A stretch of 64,000 nt of DNA, from assembly GCF_013137895.1 (NCBI RefSeq), contig NZ_CP053538.1, positions 3,193,001 to 3,257,000 on the forward strand, read 5' to 3'. The stretch is from Hymenobacter taeanensis (GTDB taxonomy: Bacteria; Bacteroidota; Bacteroidia; Cytophagales; Hymenobacteraceae). This document shows, one piece after another, positions 9,621 through 19,047 of the stretch (the first letter of the stretch is position 1; each line of letters starts with the position of its first letter). Below the pieces are notes generated by a model, which was given only the letters and a program-made list of their open reading frames with translations, had not been told where the DNA came from and did not search any database. A program made the position numbers and the translations under genes.

Positions 9621-10640
9621 TTACCGGGTGCGGGCCGTAGAGCGCCGCACGCTCAGCTCCGATTTTAACTCCAGACTATCAGCGGGTAAGAGATGCACGT
9701 TCTCCTGCAGGGCCCGAAACAGCAGCCGGGCGGCCTCGCGGCCAATTGCGTAGGCCGGCTGCGTAATAGTGGTGAGGGGCGGGTTGAGCAGGGCAGCAAT
9801 TTCCAGGTTAGAAAACCCAATTACTTTCACGTCATCAGGGATGGAGAGGCCCAGGTTACGGCAGGCGTCGTAGCTGCTCATAGCCAGCGTTTCTACGGAG
9901 GCAAAAATGCCGTCAATCTCGGGCCGGTTGCGCAGCAGCTCCTCAATGAGTGGGGTGTTGAGGGCCTCATTGGTGTGGCCCTGCACTACCAGGGCTTCCT
10001 CATAGGGCAGGCCCCAGTCTTGCAAAGCCGCCATGTAGCCTTGCAGCCGGCGCTTGCCAATAGAAAGCGTATCGGAAATAGTGAGGTGAGCCACAGTGCG
10101 GCAACCCGCCTCCAGCAGGTGTTGGGTGGCCTGATACCCGCTGGCATAGTCGTCGGTGGTGACGGTGGCCGTGGGCAAGTCATCATATACCCGGTCAAAA
10201 AGCACCACCGGAATGCCCCGGTCGCGCAGTACGGTTAGGTGAGTGCTGGCCTGGCTGTTGCGGGCCATGGAGAGCAGTACCCCATCTACACGCCCAGCGG
10301 CCAATACCTGAATAATGGAGGCTTCCTGCTCGGGCGCCTCGTGGGTCAGGGAAATCAGCACATGAAAATCATTTTCCCGGGCTACCTCCTCAATGCCATT
10401 AATGGCCAAGGAGAAGAAGTGGTTGTGCACGGCCGGAATAACAATGCCAATGGTTTTGCTTTTGTGCCCGCGCAAGCTGCTGGCGTAGGGGTTGGGCTCA
10501 TACTGTAGCTTGCTGGCCAGCGCCCGCACCCGGTCTTTGGTGTGCTGGGCAATGTCGCTGCGGTCGTTGAGTGCCCGCGACACCGCCGAAACGGACAGGT
10601 TGAGTTCCCGCGCAAGTACTTTCAGGCTAACTGGGGGCAT
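9621..10640 (-). CDS. LacI-family transcriptional regulator
   Basis: Sugar-responsive DNA-binding regulator of 339 residues. The start at 10640 gives MPPVSLKVLARELNLSVSAV, placing the LacI helix-turn-helix at residues 4-24 and the hinge region near 45-60; the longer frame to 10736 adds a Pro/Arg-rich extension with no counterpart in the family. A periplasmic-binding-protein-like effector domain fills residues 60-330 (GIVIPAVHNHFFSLAINGIEE, DGIFASVETLA, PPLTTITQP). It lies between the GH30 gene block and susC1 and reads in the same direction. It likely controls the adjacent susCD/GH3/uxuA genes in response to a mono- or disaccharide. The effector is unknown; hexuronates are plausible because uxuA lies downstream. 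Confidence 0.88.
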   Translation of the reverse strand: MPPVSLKVLARELNLSVSAVSRALNDRSDIAQHTKDRVRALASKLQYEPNPYASSLRGHKSKTIGIVIPAVHNHFFSLAINGIEEVARENDFHVLISLTHEAPEQEASIIQVLAAGRVDGVLLSMARNSQASTHLTVLRDRGIPVVLFDRVYDDLPTATVTTDDYASGYQATQHLLEAGCRTVAHLTISDTLSIGKRRLQGYMAALQDWGLPYEEALVVQGHTNEALNTPLIEELLRNRPEIDGIFASVETLAMSSYDACRNLGLSIPDDVKVIGFSNLEIAALLNPPLTTITQPAYAIGREAARLLFRALQENVHLLPADSLELKSELSVRRSTARTR

Positions 10641-10712
10641 AAGACAACGTGAAGGGTGGGCGTGGAGGTGGCCGCGGCCAGGTCTGGGGCCAAAGCAGTG
10701 ACTCCTTACAAA

Positions 10713-10755
10713 TTCGGCTGCCCCTCTCCGCGGCAAGGGGAGGGGGGCAGCCGAA
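10713..10755 (-). terminator. Strong GC-rich hairpin after the first GH30 gene
   Basis: TTCGGCTGCCCC at 10713-10724 pairs with GGGGCAGCCGAA at 10744-10755, with extra pairing possible inside. On the minus strand it is followed by ATTTG. It lies between the stop of the GH30 gene (10783) and the LacI-type gene, and probably separates the two transcripts. Confidence 0.65.
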
Positions 10756-10782
10756 CAAAATGCAAGACTGGCCTAGGGTGGG

Positions 10783-12267
10783 CTAGTTCACGAGCAGGGT
10801 CATGATGGAGTGAGGGCGCGAGGTGGTGGGAGCCGCCTGGCCCCTGATCCAGAGCTGGAACGGCTGCTGCTGGTCGGTCTGGTTCATCACCACCACCGCG
10901 ACGGTGCCATCGGGGTTGCGGAAGGCCGTGGTCTGCAGCACGTCGCGGCTGGCCGTGGTGGCAATACGCCGGGCCCCGGGCCGGATGAACTTGCTGAAGT
11001 GGCCGATGTAGTAGTAGCTGTTGGTGTAGAGCAGCCGGCCGCTGCGCGTGTCCCCGATGATGGGGGCGTAGCAGAAGTTGCCCACGTGGTTGGGGCCGCC
11101 GGTCTGGTCCAGCAGGATGTTCCAGTCGGTCCAGGCCTCGGTGCCGGCGTTGAAGTCATTGATTATCGAGTGGCCGTACCGCTCACCCAGCTGCCAGTCA
11201 TTTACGTTCGAGAAGTCAAACTTCTCGATGCAGCCCTCCGTGAAGATCAGGTGCTTGTCGGGGTAGGTTTCGTGTACGCGGCGCAGGTTCTCAAACTGCA
11301 TGCCCGAGCCGGTCCACGTCTCGTACCAGTGGTAGCCCAGACCCCAGTAATACGTACTGGCCTCCGGGTCATCGAACAAGGTAGCGGCGCGCTGGTACAT
11401 CAGGTCGCGGTTGTGGTCCCAGCCAATGAGCTTCCGGTCGCCCAGGCCCCCTTTCTTCAGGGTGGGGCCCAGGTAGCCCTTCACGAAGTCGCGCTCCTCT
11501 TCGGCCGTGAAAATGCACGACTCCCACTTCTGCACGGCCATGGGCTCGTTCTGCACCGTCAGGCCCCAGATAGGGATGCCCTGGCGCTCGTACGCCTTGA
11601 TGAACTTGACGTAGTAGTCGGCCCAGAGCTGGCGGTACTCGGGCAGCAGCTTGCCGCCCTTGAGCATACTCTGGTTGGTCTTCATCCAGGCCGGCGGGCT
11701 CCAGGGGCTCACGTACATCGTCAGCTGGCCGCCGGCGGCCGCAATGGCCTGCTTGATGAAGGGGATGCGGTACTGCTCGTCGTGCTTGACGCTGAAGGTC
11801 TGGAGCGTCTTGTCGCCGTCGGCCACGTACGTGTAGGGGGCCGTGGAGAAGTCGGTGCTGTGGATGGTGGTGCGCGCCAGCGTGTAGCCGATGCCCTGGG
11901 TGGGGCTGTAGTAGGCGCGCAGCAACTCCTGCTGCTGGGCTGTGGGCAGCTTGGCGAAGGTTTCGGCCGCGGCATCGGTCAGGGCCCCGCCGATGCCGAG
12001 CAGGGTCTGGAACGAGTGGTTGGGGTCGACGAAGACCGTGGGCTGGGTTTCCAGGGGCTGGGGCTGGGCCGAGAAGCTGAGCTTATCAGTGGCCGACAGG
12101 CGCAGCTCCGAGTTAGCGGCCGTGGTGTAGACCTGCACCTGTTTGCCCACCGCCGAGTAGGAGGAAGAGGAGGAGGAAGCCTTGGATTTGGAAGAAGAGG
12201 CTTTTTGCGCCGTGGCAGTGGTGCCGAGAGTGGAAGCCAGCGCCGCGGCAATCAGAAACTTGTGCAT
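10783..12267 (-). CDS. Glycoside hydrolase family 30 (subfamily 1-like), secreted
   Basis: Retaining beta-glycosidase of 494 residues related to glucosylceramidase. The N-terminus MHKFLIAAALASTLGTTATA is a Sec signal peptide, followed by a Ser/Lys-rich linker (residues 23-38). The GH30 barrel shows acid/base E241 (TVQNEP) and nucleophile E344 (FTEGC). The WSPPAWMKTN motif is near 189-198 and a beta-sandwich flanks the barrel. It differs clearly from the two other GH30 proteins here and matches subfamily 1 style (DWNILLDQTGGPNH). The start lies 19 bp downstream of the GH30 gene above it, so the two are co-transcribed. Likely activity is exo-beta-glucosidase or beta-xylosidase on oligosaccharides; the exact substrate is uncertain. 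Confidence 0.88.
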   Translation of the reverse strand: MHKFLIAAALASTLGTTATAQKASSSKSKASSSSSSYSAVGKQVQVYTTAANSELRLSATDKLSFSAQPQPLETQPTVFVDPNHSFQTLLGIGGALTDAAAETFAKLPTAQQQELLRAYYSPTQGIGYTLARTTIHSTDFSTAPYTYVADGDKTLQTFSVKHDEQYRIPFIKQAIAAAGGQLTMYVSPWSPPAWMKTNQSMLKGGKLLPEYRQLWADYYVKFIKAYERQGIPIWGLTVQNEPMAVQKWESCIFTAEEERDFVKGYLGPTLKKGGLGDRKLIGWDHNRDLMYQRAATLFDDPEASTYYWGLGYHWYETWTGSGMQFENLRRVHETYPDKHLIFTEGCIEKFDFSNVNDWQLGERYGHSIINDFNAGTEAWTDWNILLDQTGGPNHVGNFCYAPIIGDTRSGRLLYTNSYYYIGHFSKFIRPGARRIATTASRDVLQTTAFRNPDGTVAVVVMNQTDQQQPFQLWIRGQAAPTTSRPHSIMTLLVN

Positions 12268-12286
12268 GCGTAAGAAGTAAAATGAG

Positions 12287-13747
12287 CTACCAGATGTAGG
12301 TTCCCACGGCTCCGCTAGCTAGCTGAGTCGTGGCTACCTTGCCCCGGTACTTGATGTCGAAGGTTTGGGCACCGCCCGTGTTGAGTACAATGAGGACTTT
12401 CTTGCCCTCAGGATTTTTAAATGCCACGTTTTGTAGGCCACCCGGCACGTTGGTGTCAATGCGCACGGAGCCTGGGCGCACAAATTTGGCCGCGTGTGCC
12501 ACCGTGTAGTAGGCTGTGTTGCGGGTTACGGTGTTGCCGCTGATGGTAATGGCGCCCATGCACTTGGTGCAGCCGCCCGGCGTGTGGGGCCCGTAGCTGG
12601 GGTCAGAGGCCAGGTTCCACTCCAGCACGTTGCGACTCCAGTTGCGGGTAGCACCAATAATGAGGTTATTCACGTGCCAGTTGAAGTCGCCGGCAAAATT
12701 GCCTGGCCCCTCAGTCCACTGCTCCGTGAAGTACACGCCCTTATCGGGGTAGGCGTTGTGCACGTTGGTCATGGCCGAGATGCTGCCAGCGTAGAGGTGG
12801 AAAGCCGAGCCATCTACGTACTGCCGCGCCTGAGCATCCTGCAGTACCGTTACCGGGTAATCGGCGCGGTCGAGGTTGTGGTCGTAGAGGATGATTTTGG
12901 TGGTGAGGCCGGCCGCCTTAAACGCCGGCCCTACATGGTCCCGAATGAACGTGGCCTGCTCCTGGGCCGACATGGTCATGCTGGGGTTGTTATAGGGGTT
13001 CAGCGGCTCGTTCTGCAACGTTACGGCGTCAACCCGAATGCCTTCGGCCTGCATACCCTGCAGATACTTTACAAAGTACTGCGCATAGGCAGCGTAGTAT
13101 TCCGGCTTCAACGAGCCGCCCACAAAGCTGTTGTTGGTCTTCATCCAGGTGGGCGCCGTCCAGGGTGAGCCTAGGATTTTGATAGTGGGATTGATGGCCA
13201 GAATCTGCTTCAACACCGGAATCAGGTTCACCTTATCGGGGGCCAGGCTGAACTGGGCCAGCGTAGGGTCAGGCGTGCTGGTTTCGTCGTAGGTGAACAC
13301 GTTGGCATCCAGATCTGAAGCCCCGATGCTGATGCGCAAATAGCTGGTCCCGATGTTGTTCTCATCCGTGGCAAACAGCTCTTTTAGGAGCGCCGCCCGG
13401 TCGGTGGCGCTCATCTGATTAATCAGCTGGGCGCTGCCCCCGGTGAGGGTGTAGCCAAAGCCATCAACGGTCTGGTAGGTTTGCGTGGTGTCTACCGTGA
13501 TGGTGGGGTTCTGCCCTACGGGGGCCTGGAAGTTCAGGGGCAGGGTGCTCTTATAGAACAGGGTACTCCGGTCAGAGGTAGTAGTCCAGGTAGCCACCTG
13601 CGACGGGCCTGTGGTTACCGGCGGCACCACGGGGGGCGGCGGCGTAGGAGTAGGGTCGGGGGAGCTGTTGCCCCCGCAGCTGGCCACCAGGCCTAGCAGC
13701 AACACTGCCGCTGCACTTTGTGGTAATTGGAAAGAAAGGAGCCTCAT
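12287..13747 (-). CDS. Glycoside hydrolase family 30 (subfamily 3-like) lipoprotein, probable beta-1,6-glucanase
   Basis: The start at 13747 gives a lipoprotein signal ending in VASC (C24), then a Pro/Thr linker at residues 30-48; total length is 486 residues. The catalytic barrel carries acid/base E247 (LQNEP) and nucleophile E342 (FTEQW), with GSPWTAPTWMKTN at about 193-205. The segment NVLEWNLASDP and the Cys-bearing GGCTKCMG loop resemble subfamily 3 endo-beta-1,6-glucanases. It is probably anchored on the cell surface and cuts polymer into pieces for SusCD. It follows the GH5 gene and precedes another GH30 gene by 19 bp. It is closely related to the protein at 16245-17681. Family certain, subfamily likely. 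Confidence 0.87.
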   Translation of the reverse strand: MRLLSFQLPQSAAAVLLLGLVASCGGNSSPDPTPTPPPPVVPPVTTGPSQVATWTTTSDRSTLFYKSTLPLNFQAPVGQNPTITVDTTQTYQTVDGFGYTLTGGSAQLINQMSATDRAALLKELFATDENNIGTSYLRISIGASDLDANVFTYDETSTPDPTLAQFSLAPDKVNLIPVLKQILAINPTIKILGSPWTAPTWMKTNNSFVGGSLKPEYYAAYAQYFVKYLQGMQAEGIRVDAVTLQNEPLNPYNNPSMTMSAQEQATFIRDHVGPAFKAAGLTTKIILYDHNLDRADYPVTVLQDAQARQYVDGSAFHLYAGSISAMTNVHNAYPDKGVYFTEQWTEGPGNFAGDFNWHVNNLIIGATRNWSRNVLEWNLASDPSYGPHTPGGCTKCMGAITISGNTVTRNTAYYTVAHAAKFVRPGSVRIDTNVPGGLQNVAFKNPEGKKVLIVLNTGGAQTFDIKYRGKVATTQLASGAVGTYIW

Positions 13748-13873
13748 GACAGGATAGGGGAAGAAACAGAACAAGGAATTTCTCCAGAGTAACACCCAGG
13801 CGGTTAGGCCAGTGGCAGCTGAAGAGGTGATAAGTATGTACAGGTTTTAATCGATAGCGAAGGCAGATAAGCC

Positions 13874-13896
13874 AGCCCCGACCCACGGCCGGGGCT
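13874..13896 (-). terminator. Hairpin between the GH5 and GH30 genes
   Basis: AGCCCCG at 13874-13880 pairs with CGGGGCT at 13890-13896, just beyond the GH5 stop codon. No T run follows, so it could be a weak terminator or processing site. Confidence 0.4.
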
Positions 13897-13909
13897 GACG
13901 GGTTTCATC

Positions 13910-16036
13910 TTAATGAGCAACTACTACCCGGCGGACCAGCAGGCCCTCGGGGGTGTTAACCTGCAACAGGTAAGTGCCAGCCCGTACTGCCGTCACTGGC
14001 AACGTAATCAGGTTCTGGCCCGCTGTTACGGGGCGCTCTGCCTGGCTGCTGATTACCCGGCCGGTTAAGTCAATCAGGCGCAGCTGCAGGCGCTGGCCAG
14101 CCGGTGCATTGTAGCTCAGGTTCAGCTCAGAGTTGGCCAGCGTAGGGTACACCTGCAGGCGAGCTTCAGTGGTAGCGCTGGCGGTTGAGGCCAGGGCCAC
14201 GCGGGCTGCCGCCCCTTGGTCTGAGAAGTACCAGCGCTGGTTGTTGCCTCCGCCGTAAGTCCACTGCTGCACGGCGGCACCGTCGGCGGTGGAGTTGTTT
14301 TGCACATCCAGAGCCTTGCCGCTGTACTTGTTGATGATGCGGTAGGTACCATCACCATTGCTGATGATCTGCCAGTACTGGCTGTCCTGGCTCAGCCAGT
14401 CCCACTGGTGGGTCAGAGCGCCGTCGGCAGTGCTCGGGCCGGCCACATCTAGGCTCTTGTTGCTGTTCAGGTTCACAATGCGCACGTAGCCGCTGCCGGC
14501 GTCTACCAGCTTCCACTTCTGGTTAGCGGCACTCACCCAGCCCCATTGCTGCACCCGGCCGCCATTAGCCTGGGAGCTGGCCGATACCTCCAGGGCCTTG
14601 CCGCCGTTCTTGGAGCTGATTTCGTAGATACGGCCAATGGCCGGGCCGCTGCTGGTAGTTCCGCCAGTGCCGTTGTAGTTGCCGCCGCCGGGGTAGTTAA
14701 CGATGCCGTTCTGGTTTGGAGAGACAGCCGCTACCGTAGTGTTGGGCACACAGTTAGCAAACTGAATGTTGGTCAGCACCTGGTTCAGGCCGGCGGGGCC
14801 ATCTACCACGTAAGGTGGGTTGATGTGCATAAAGGCCGGGTTGCTGCGGTCCTCGAAACGCTTGTAGGTCCAGTGGCACCAGCCAATGCCCACCGAGTTA
14901 AGATTCTTGGCGGCATCGCGCATCCAGGTGTCAGAGTTTTCGCCGGTTTCACCCACCCAAATAGGCACGTTGTGGGTGGTGCGGAAGTTGCGCAGGTTGC
15001 CAATGAAGCGCAGGTCGTTGGCCCCGCCCCCGGTAGAGTTTACGCCGTTGTCCATCTCGTAGCCCGTGCCGCTGTAGCGGTGCGAGTTGTACACCAGGTT
15101 AGAGCGGTTGGGGAAGGTAAACGGCTCCATGTAGTTATAGTCGTTGCCCCAGCCGTTGCCCTCCACCAAAATCAGGTGGTTGTCGGCCTGCCCCCGGATG
15201 GTGGTAATCAGGCGCTGCAGCACGTCGTGAATCTTCTGGTTGTTGGGGTAGTTGTTGGGCTCGTTAATCAGGTCGTACATGGCCACCCGCGAATCGTTCT
15301 TGTACCGGTTCGAGATGAAGGACCACAGCCGGTTGAGCACGTCCTGGTTTATCTGGCGGTTCCAGAGGTCGTTGGCCACAATCTGGTCGGCAATGTTGGC
15401 GTCGGTGCCCTGGGAGCCGGGTACGGCGTGCATATCCAGCACCACATACATCTGGTTGGCCTGGGCCCAGGCCAGCACATTGTCAATCATACCCAGCGCC
15501 GCCATGTTGTTGGGGTCGGTGAAGAGCTGATTGTTGTTATACCAGCTCGTCAGCTGGCTCACGTAGGAGTCGTAGGTAACGGTACCGCGCATTACACTGC
15601 TGCGCACGGCCCGCTGGGCCGGCGTCAGAAACAGCTCATAGTGCAGCGGCAGCCGAATGCAGTTAAAGCCCTTCGAGGCGATGTAGTCGATGTCGGGCTT
15701 GGTGATGAAGTTGTTGCGGTAGTTCTGGTAGAAGGTCTCCACGGCTGCGTCACTCATGCCCGCGTTGTAGAGAGACTTCTTCACCTTACCCTGGGTTTGC
15801 TTGCCATCGAGGCCGGGCCAGCCCACTTTCATCATGTAGCCTTCCTGCACGGCCCAGTTGCCGAGGTTCATGCCATTCAGAATGACCTCCTGGTTGCTGG
15901 CATTCACAATGCGCTGGCCGTCGGTCCGCAGGAAGCTTTGGGCGTCGGCGGAGTGGCCTAGGCCTAGGCCAGTCAGCAGCGCGAGGCATTTAAGGGCGCG
16001 TGGCACCTGGGTGCTCCAAAAAGTACTGGTGTTCAT
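13910..16036 (-). CDS. Secreted GH5 cellulase-fold enzyme with ricin-type carbohydrate-binding domain and T9SS tail
   Basis: A 708-residue modular enzyme. The signal peptide ends near residue 32. The GH5 barrel spans about 35-430, with acid/base E259 (LINEP), nucleophile E363 (WVGETGEN) and the early NGMNLGNW motif. A ricin-B/CBM13-like trefoil occupies about 470-615, with three similar units (GGKALEV, NKSLDV, GKALDV) each followed by Q-x-W. The C-terminus (630-708) is a type IX secretion sorting domain (VYPTLANSELNLSY, LIDLTGRVISS, GTYLLQV). It should be exported through T9SS and attached to or released from the surface, acting first on polymer. Beta-glucan is a reasonable substrate; mannan or cellulose remain possible. 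Confidence 0.9.
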   Translation of the reverse strand: MNTSTFWSTQVPRALKCLALLTGLGLGHSADAQSFLRTDGQRIVNASNQEVILNGMNLGNWAVQEGYMMKVGWPGLDGKQTQGKVKKSLYNAGMSDAAVETFYQNYRNNFITKPDIDYIASKGFNCIRLPLHYELFLTPAQRAVRSSVMRGTVTYDSYVSQLTSWYNNNQLFTDPNNMAALGMIDNVLAWAQANQMYVVLDMHAVPGSQGTDANIADQIVANDLWNRQINQDVLNRLWSFISNRYKNDSRVAMYDLINEPNNYPNNQKIHDVLQRLITTIRGQADNHLILVEGNGWGNDYNYMEPFTFPNRSNLVYNSHRYSGTGYEMDNGVNSTGGGANDLRFIGNLRNFRTTHNVPIWVGETGENSDTWMRDAAKNLNSVGIGWCHWTYKRFEDRSNPAFMHINPPYVVDGPAGLNQVLTNIQFANCVPNTTVAAVSPNQNGIVNYPGGGNYNGTGGTTSSGPAIGRIYEISSKNGGKALEVSASSQANGGRVQQWGWVSAANQKWKLVDAGSGYVRIVNLNSNKSLDVAGPSTADGALTHQWDWLSQDSQYWQIISNGDGTYRIINKYSGKALDVQNNSTADGAAVQQWTYGGGNNQRWYFSDQGAAARVALASTASATTEARLQVYPTLANSELNLSYNAPAGQRLQLRLIDLTGRVISSQAERPVTAGQNLITLPVTAVRAGTYLLQVNTPEGLLVRRVVVAH

Positions 16037-16194
16037 GATGGTGGGGTTTTGGTTGTGAAAAATTACTAACAGGCCCTTGGGAGGCCGGAGAGTCAGCGGG
16101 GAGAGCGGAGTAGGTGTCTCCGCTTTAAGCGCTTGGTTCTTCCCGCAGCGGGGAGCTGGCCAGAAAGAGGTAATCAGAGCGGGGGTACTATTTC

Positions 16195-16229
16195 TATGGG
16201 CTAGGCCACTAGCAGTGGCCTAGCCCATA
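16195..16229. repeat. Perfect 16-bp palindrome containing two copies of the CTAGGCCA motif
   Basis: TATGGGCTAGGCCACT at 16195-16210 and AGTGGCCTAGCCCATA at 16214-16229 are perfect inverted arms around an AGC loop, directly after the stop of the GH30 gene at 16245. It can act as a transcription terminator or RNA-stability hairpin, although no T run follows. Each arm contains the octamer that is enriched through the window. Confidence 0.75.
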
Positions 16230-16244
16230 AAGGGGGAAGCGGGT

Positions 16245-17681
16245 TTACCACACGTAGGTGCCGGCAGCACCCGCGTTGAGCGTGGTGCTGAGGGTTTTGC
16301 TCGCGTGGCGGAGGCTAAAGGCCTGGGTTTCCTTGGAGTTGTTCTGCACAATTACCACGCGCTGGCCGCTGGGCGTTTTGTAGGCCACATTGGGCAGCGT
16401 TTCAGAAGTAGTGGAGCCGATGCGCACCGAGCCGGGCCGCACAAACTTGCTGGCGTGGGCAATGATGTAGTAGGCATCTTCACGGGTCACGTTGTTGCCG
16501 TCCAGCGTAAGGGCGCCGCGGCACTCCGTGCAGCCGCCGGGCGTGTGGGGGTTCTGCTGCGGGTCGGCGGCCAGGTTCCACTCCAACACGGTGCGGGCCC
16601 AGTTGCGGGTAGCGCCAATAATGAGTGTGCGCACGTGCCAGGGCAGGTTCTCCGAGAACTTGCTCTTTGAGCCCACCCACTGCTCCGTGAAGTAGAGGCC
16701 TTTATCGGGGTAGGCATCGTGCACCTTGCTTAGGGCCTCAATAGGACCCGCGTAAAGGTGAAATGCCGAGCCATCCACGTACTGCCGGGCCTCCGGGTCG
16801 TTGAGAATGGTCAGGGGGTAATCAGGCCGGTCGGCGTTGTGGTCGTACACGATAATCTTCGTGTCGATTTTCTCCTTCTTGAACGTGGGGCCCAGGTTGT
16901 TCTTCACAAACTCGGCCTGCTGCTCGGCCAGCATGAGCAGGCTGGGGTTGTTACCGGGGTGGAGGGGCTCATTCTGCACCGTAATGGCATCAATCCGGAT
17001 GCCCTCGGCCTTCATACCCTGCACGTACTTGGCAAAGTAGCGGGCGTAGGCATCGTAAAACTCGGGCTTGAGCGAGCCGCCTTTGGAGTTGCCGTTGGTC
17101 TTCATCCAGGTGGGCGGCGACCAGGGCGAACCGAGAATCTTGATGCTGGGGTTGATGGCCAAAATCTCCTTGAGCACCGGAATCAGGTGCTGCTTATCGG
17201 GAGCTAGGCTGAACTTAGCCAGCGTGGGGTCGGTCTGGCCCTCAGGCAGGTCGTCGTAGCTGAATACGGTGGCATCAAGGTCAGAGGCACCAATGCTCAG
17301 GCGCAGGTAGCTCACGCCAATGTTGGTGCCATCGGTAGCGAAAAGCTCTTTCAGGATGGCGGCCCGGGCGGCGGGCGTCATACGGTGCAGCAGCTCGGCG
17401 CTGCCGCCCGTGAGGCAGTAGCCAAAGCCATCAATGGTCTGAAAGGTCTGCTGGTCGTCGATTTCAATGACCGCGCCCGTAGCGGCATTGGTGGTCCAGG
17501 CCGGAGCCATTTGCGCCTGAAACAGGGCCGATTTATCGGGGTTAGTGAGCCAGAAAGCCGCGGTGCCTTTCTTAACGGACGCCGCCGAAGCGCCGGCCTG
17601 GGGCATGCGCTGGCAGCTGGTGCCCAGGCCTAGGCTTAGCAGTAGGGCCAGGGAGAGAGTTTGTTTGGAGAGCAGAGACAT
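16245..17681 (-). CDS. Glycoside hydrolase family 30 (subfamily 3-like) lipoprotein, probable beta-1,6-glucanase
   Basis: The start at 17681 (478 residues) gives a lipoprotein signal MSLLSKQTLSLALLLSLG ending in TSC (C23); an upstream in-frame codon at 17813 would overlap the permease gene and lacks a signal. Catalytic residues are acid/base E238 (VQNEP) and nucleophile E333 (FTEQW). It shares the GSPWSPPTWMKTN motif, the VLEWNLAADP segment and the two-Cys GGCTECRG loop with the GH30 lipoprotein at 12287-13747, so the two arose by duplication. It starts 58 bp after the sugar permease stop. Likely an endo- or exo-acting beta-1,6-glucanase at the cell surface. Confidence 0.87.
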   Translation of the reverse strand: MSLLSKQTLSLALLLSLGLGTSCQRMPQAGASAASVKKGTAAFWLTNPDKSALFQAQMAPAWTTNAATGAVIEIDDQQTFQTIDGFGYCLTGGSAELLHRMTPAARAAILKELFATDGTNIGVSYLRLSIGASDLDATVFSYDDLPEGQTDPTLAKFSLAPDKQHLIPVLKEILAINPSIKILGSPWSPPTWMKTNGNSKGGSLKPEFYDAYARYFAKYVQGMKAEGIRIDAITVQNEPLHPGNNPSLLMLAEQQAEFVKNNLGPTFKKEKIDTKIIVYDHNADRPDYPLTILNDPEARQYVDGSAFHLYAGPIEALSKVHDAYPDKGLYFTEQWVGSKSKFSENLPWHVRTLIIGATRNWARTVLEWNLAADPQQNPHTPGGCTECRGALTLDGNNVTREDAYYIIAHASKFVRPGSVRIGSTTSETLPNVAYKTPSGQRVVIVQNNSKETQAFSLRHASKTLSTTLNAGAAGTYVW

Positions 17682-17739
17682 GCAGAACGGGTGGAAGGAG
17701 ACAATAGAGGAGCTAAACGGCTCCGGGTATGCAAGAAAG

Positions 17740-19005
17740 TTACGCTTGGCTGGGGCGGTGGCCTCGGAGACCATACCACATGATGTACACGTAGCACAGA
17801 ATGGGCAGCACAAAGGCCCAGCGCAGGGAGCTGGAATCGGCTACCAGCCCAAAGAGCAGTGGTACCACGGCCCCGCCCACAATACCCACGTTAAGCAGGC
17901 CCGAGGCTTCCTCGGTGTGCCGGCCCAGGCCGGCTACGGCCAACGTGAAGATGGTGGCGAACATGATGGAGTTCATCAGGCCCACGGCCAGCAGGCTCCA
18001 CATGGCTACGTCGCCGCTGGTGCTGATCGAGATGAGCACCAGCACCACGGCCCCGACGGCATTGAAAGCCAGCAGGCGGCCAGGGTTGAACTTGTTGAGC
18101 AGATAAGCGCCCAGGAAGCGGCCCACCATAGCGCCACCCCAGTAGTAGGCCACCTTGTCGCCGGCTAGTTTCGGCGACAGCCCCATGATATCAGGGTGGC
18201 CTAAGTAGCTTACAATGTGCGAGCCAATAGCTACCTCGCCCCCCACGTAGGCGAAAATGCCAATCACCCCGAATACCAGATGGCGGTAGTGCCAGGCGCG
18301 GCGGTTGGGGGCTTCTTCAGTATGCTCGAGAGTAATCTTGGGCAGCTTAAGCAGGCCTAGCAGCACGCTGATGACAATGAGCACGGCCCCAATGCACAGG
18401 TAAGGAACCTGCACAGCCCGCACATCAATGGCGGCAGTAGAGGCCGACTCCAGATCGGGCAGGTTCGACAGAATCAGGGCGGCACCCAGCAAGGGAGCCA
18501 CCGTGGTGCCCAGGGAGTTAAACGCTTGCGTGAGCGTGAGGCGGGCCGGCGCTGAGCGGGCCGGACCAAGAATGGATACGTACGGGTTGCCGGCCACTTG
18601 CAGCAGCACTACGCCGGTAGCTAGCACAAACAACGCGCCCAGAAACAGGCCGTAGGAGCGGCTTTCGGCTGCGGGGTAAAACAGGAAAGCGCCTAGAGCC
18701 GCAATCAGGAAGCCCACGAGCATGCCGCCCTTGTAGCCAATGCGCTTCACCAGCATGCCCGCCGGAATGCCCATCACGAAGTAGGCCCCGAAGAAGCAGA
18801 GGTTGATAAAGTTAGCTTGAGTATAGCTGAGGCCGAAAATAGCCTTGAGATACGGAATTAAGATGTCGTTCAGGCAGGTGATAAAACCCATCATGAAAAA
18901 CAGCACCGTGAGGGACGCCAGCGCTGAGGTATAGCGCGGGGTTTGCCCTTCAGCAGTGGTGGCCTCCGGCCGGGATACTGTGGATGCGGAAATGGGAGCA
19001 GCCAT
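17740..19005 (-). CDS. FucP/GluP-family sugar:proton symporter (MFS)
   Basis: Inner-membrane major-facilitator permease of 421 residues with twelve predicted helices. Family marks include FFMMGFITCLNDILIPYLK near residues 36-54, the GNPYVSILGP loop near 139-148 and LTQAFNSLGTTVAP. These are typical of the fucose/glucose/galactose FHS group. It would take up the monosaccharide released in the periplasm by the GH3 and GH30 enzymes. It follows susD2 and precedes a GH30 gene by 58 bp, all leftward. Glucose is the best guess given the beta-glucan enzymes; galactose or fucose cannot be excluded. Confidence 0.88.
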   Translation of the reverse strand: MAAPISASTVSRPEATTAEGQTPRYTSALASLTVLFFMMGFITCLNDILIPYLKAIFGLSYTQANFINLCFFGAYFVMGIPAGMLVKRIGYKGGMLVGFLIAALGAFLFYPAAESRSYGLFLGALFVLATGVVLLQVAGNPYVSILGPARSAPARLTLTQAFNSLGTTVAPLLGAALILSNLPDLESASTAAIDVRAVQVPYLCIGAVLIVISVLLGLLKLPKITLEHTEEAPNRRAWHYRHLVFGVIGIFAYVGGEVAIGSHIVSYLGHPDIMGLSPKLAGDKVAYYWGGAMVGRFLGAYLLNKFNPGRLLAFNAVGAVVLVLISISTSGDVAMWSLLAVGLMNSIMFATIFTLAVAGLGRHTEEASGLLNVGIVGGAVVPLLFGLVADSSSLRWAFVLPILCYVYIMWYGLRGHRPSQA

Positions 19006-19047
19006 ACAAAAGGGTAGGGAAATGAGGGAAAAAGATGGTTCCCGAGT

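Noticed and set aside
10810..12273. A 487-codon plus-strand open frame opposite the GH30 gene
   Set aside because: It mirrors a well-supported GH30 gene, is full of low-complexity Val/Gly/Ala residues and has no domain; it is a product of high GC third positions.
14546..15961. A 471-codon plus-strand frame opposite the GH5 gene
   Set aside because: It is a shadow of the GH5 coding sequence with biased composition and no recognisable motif.
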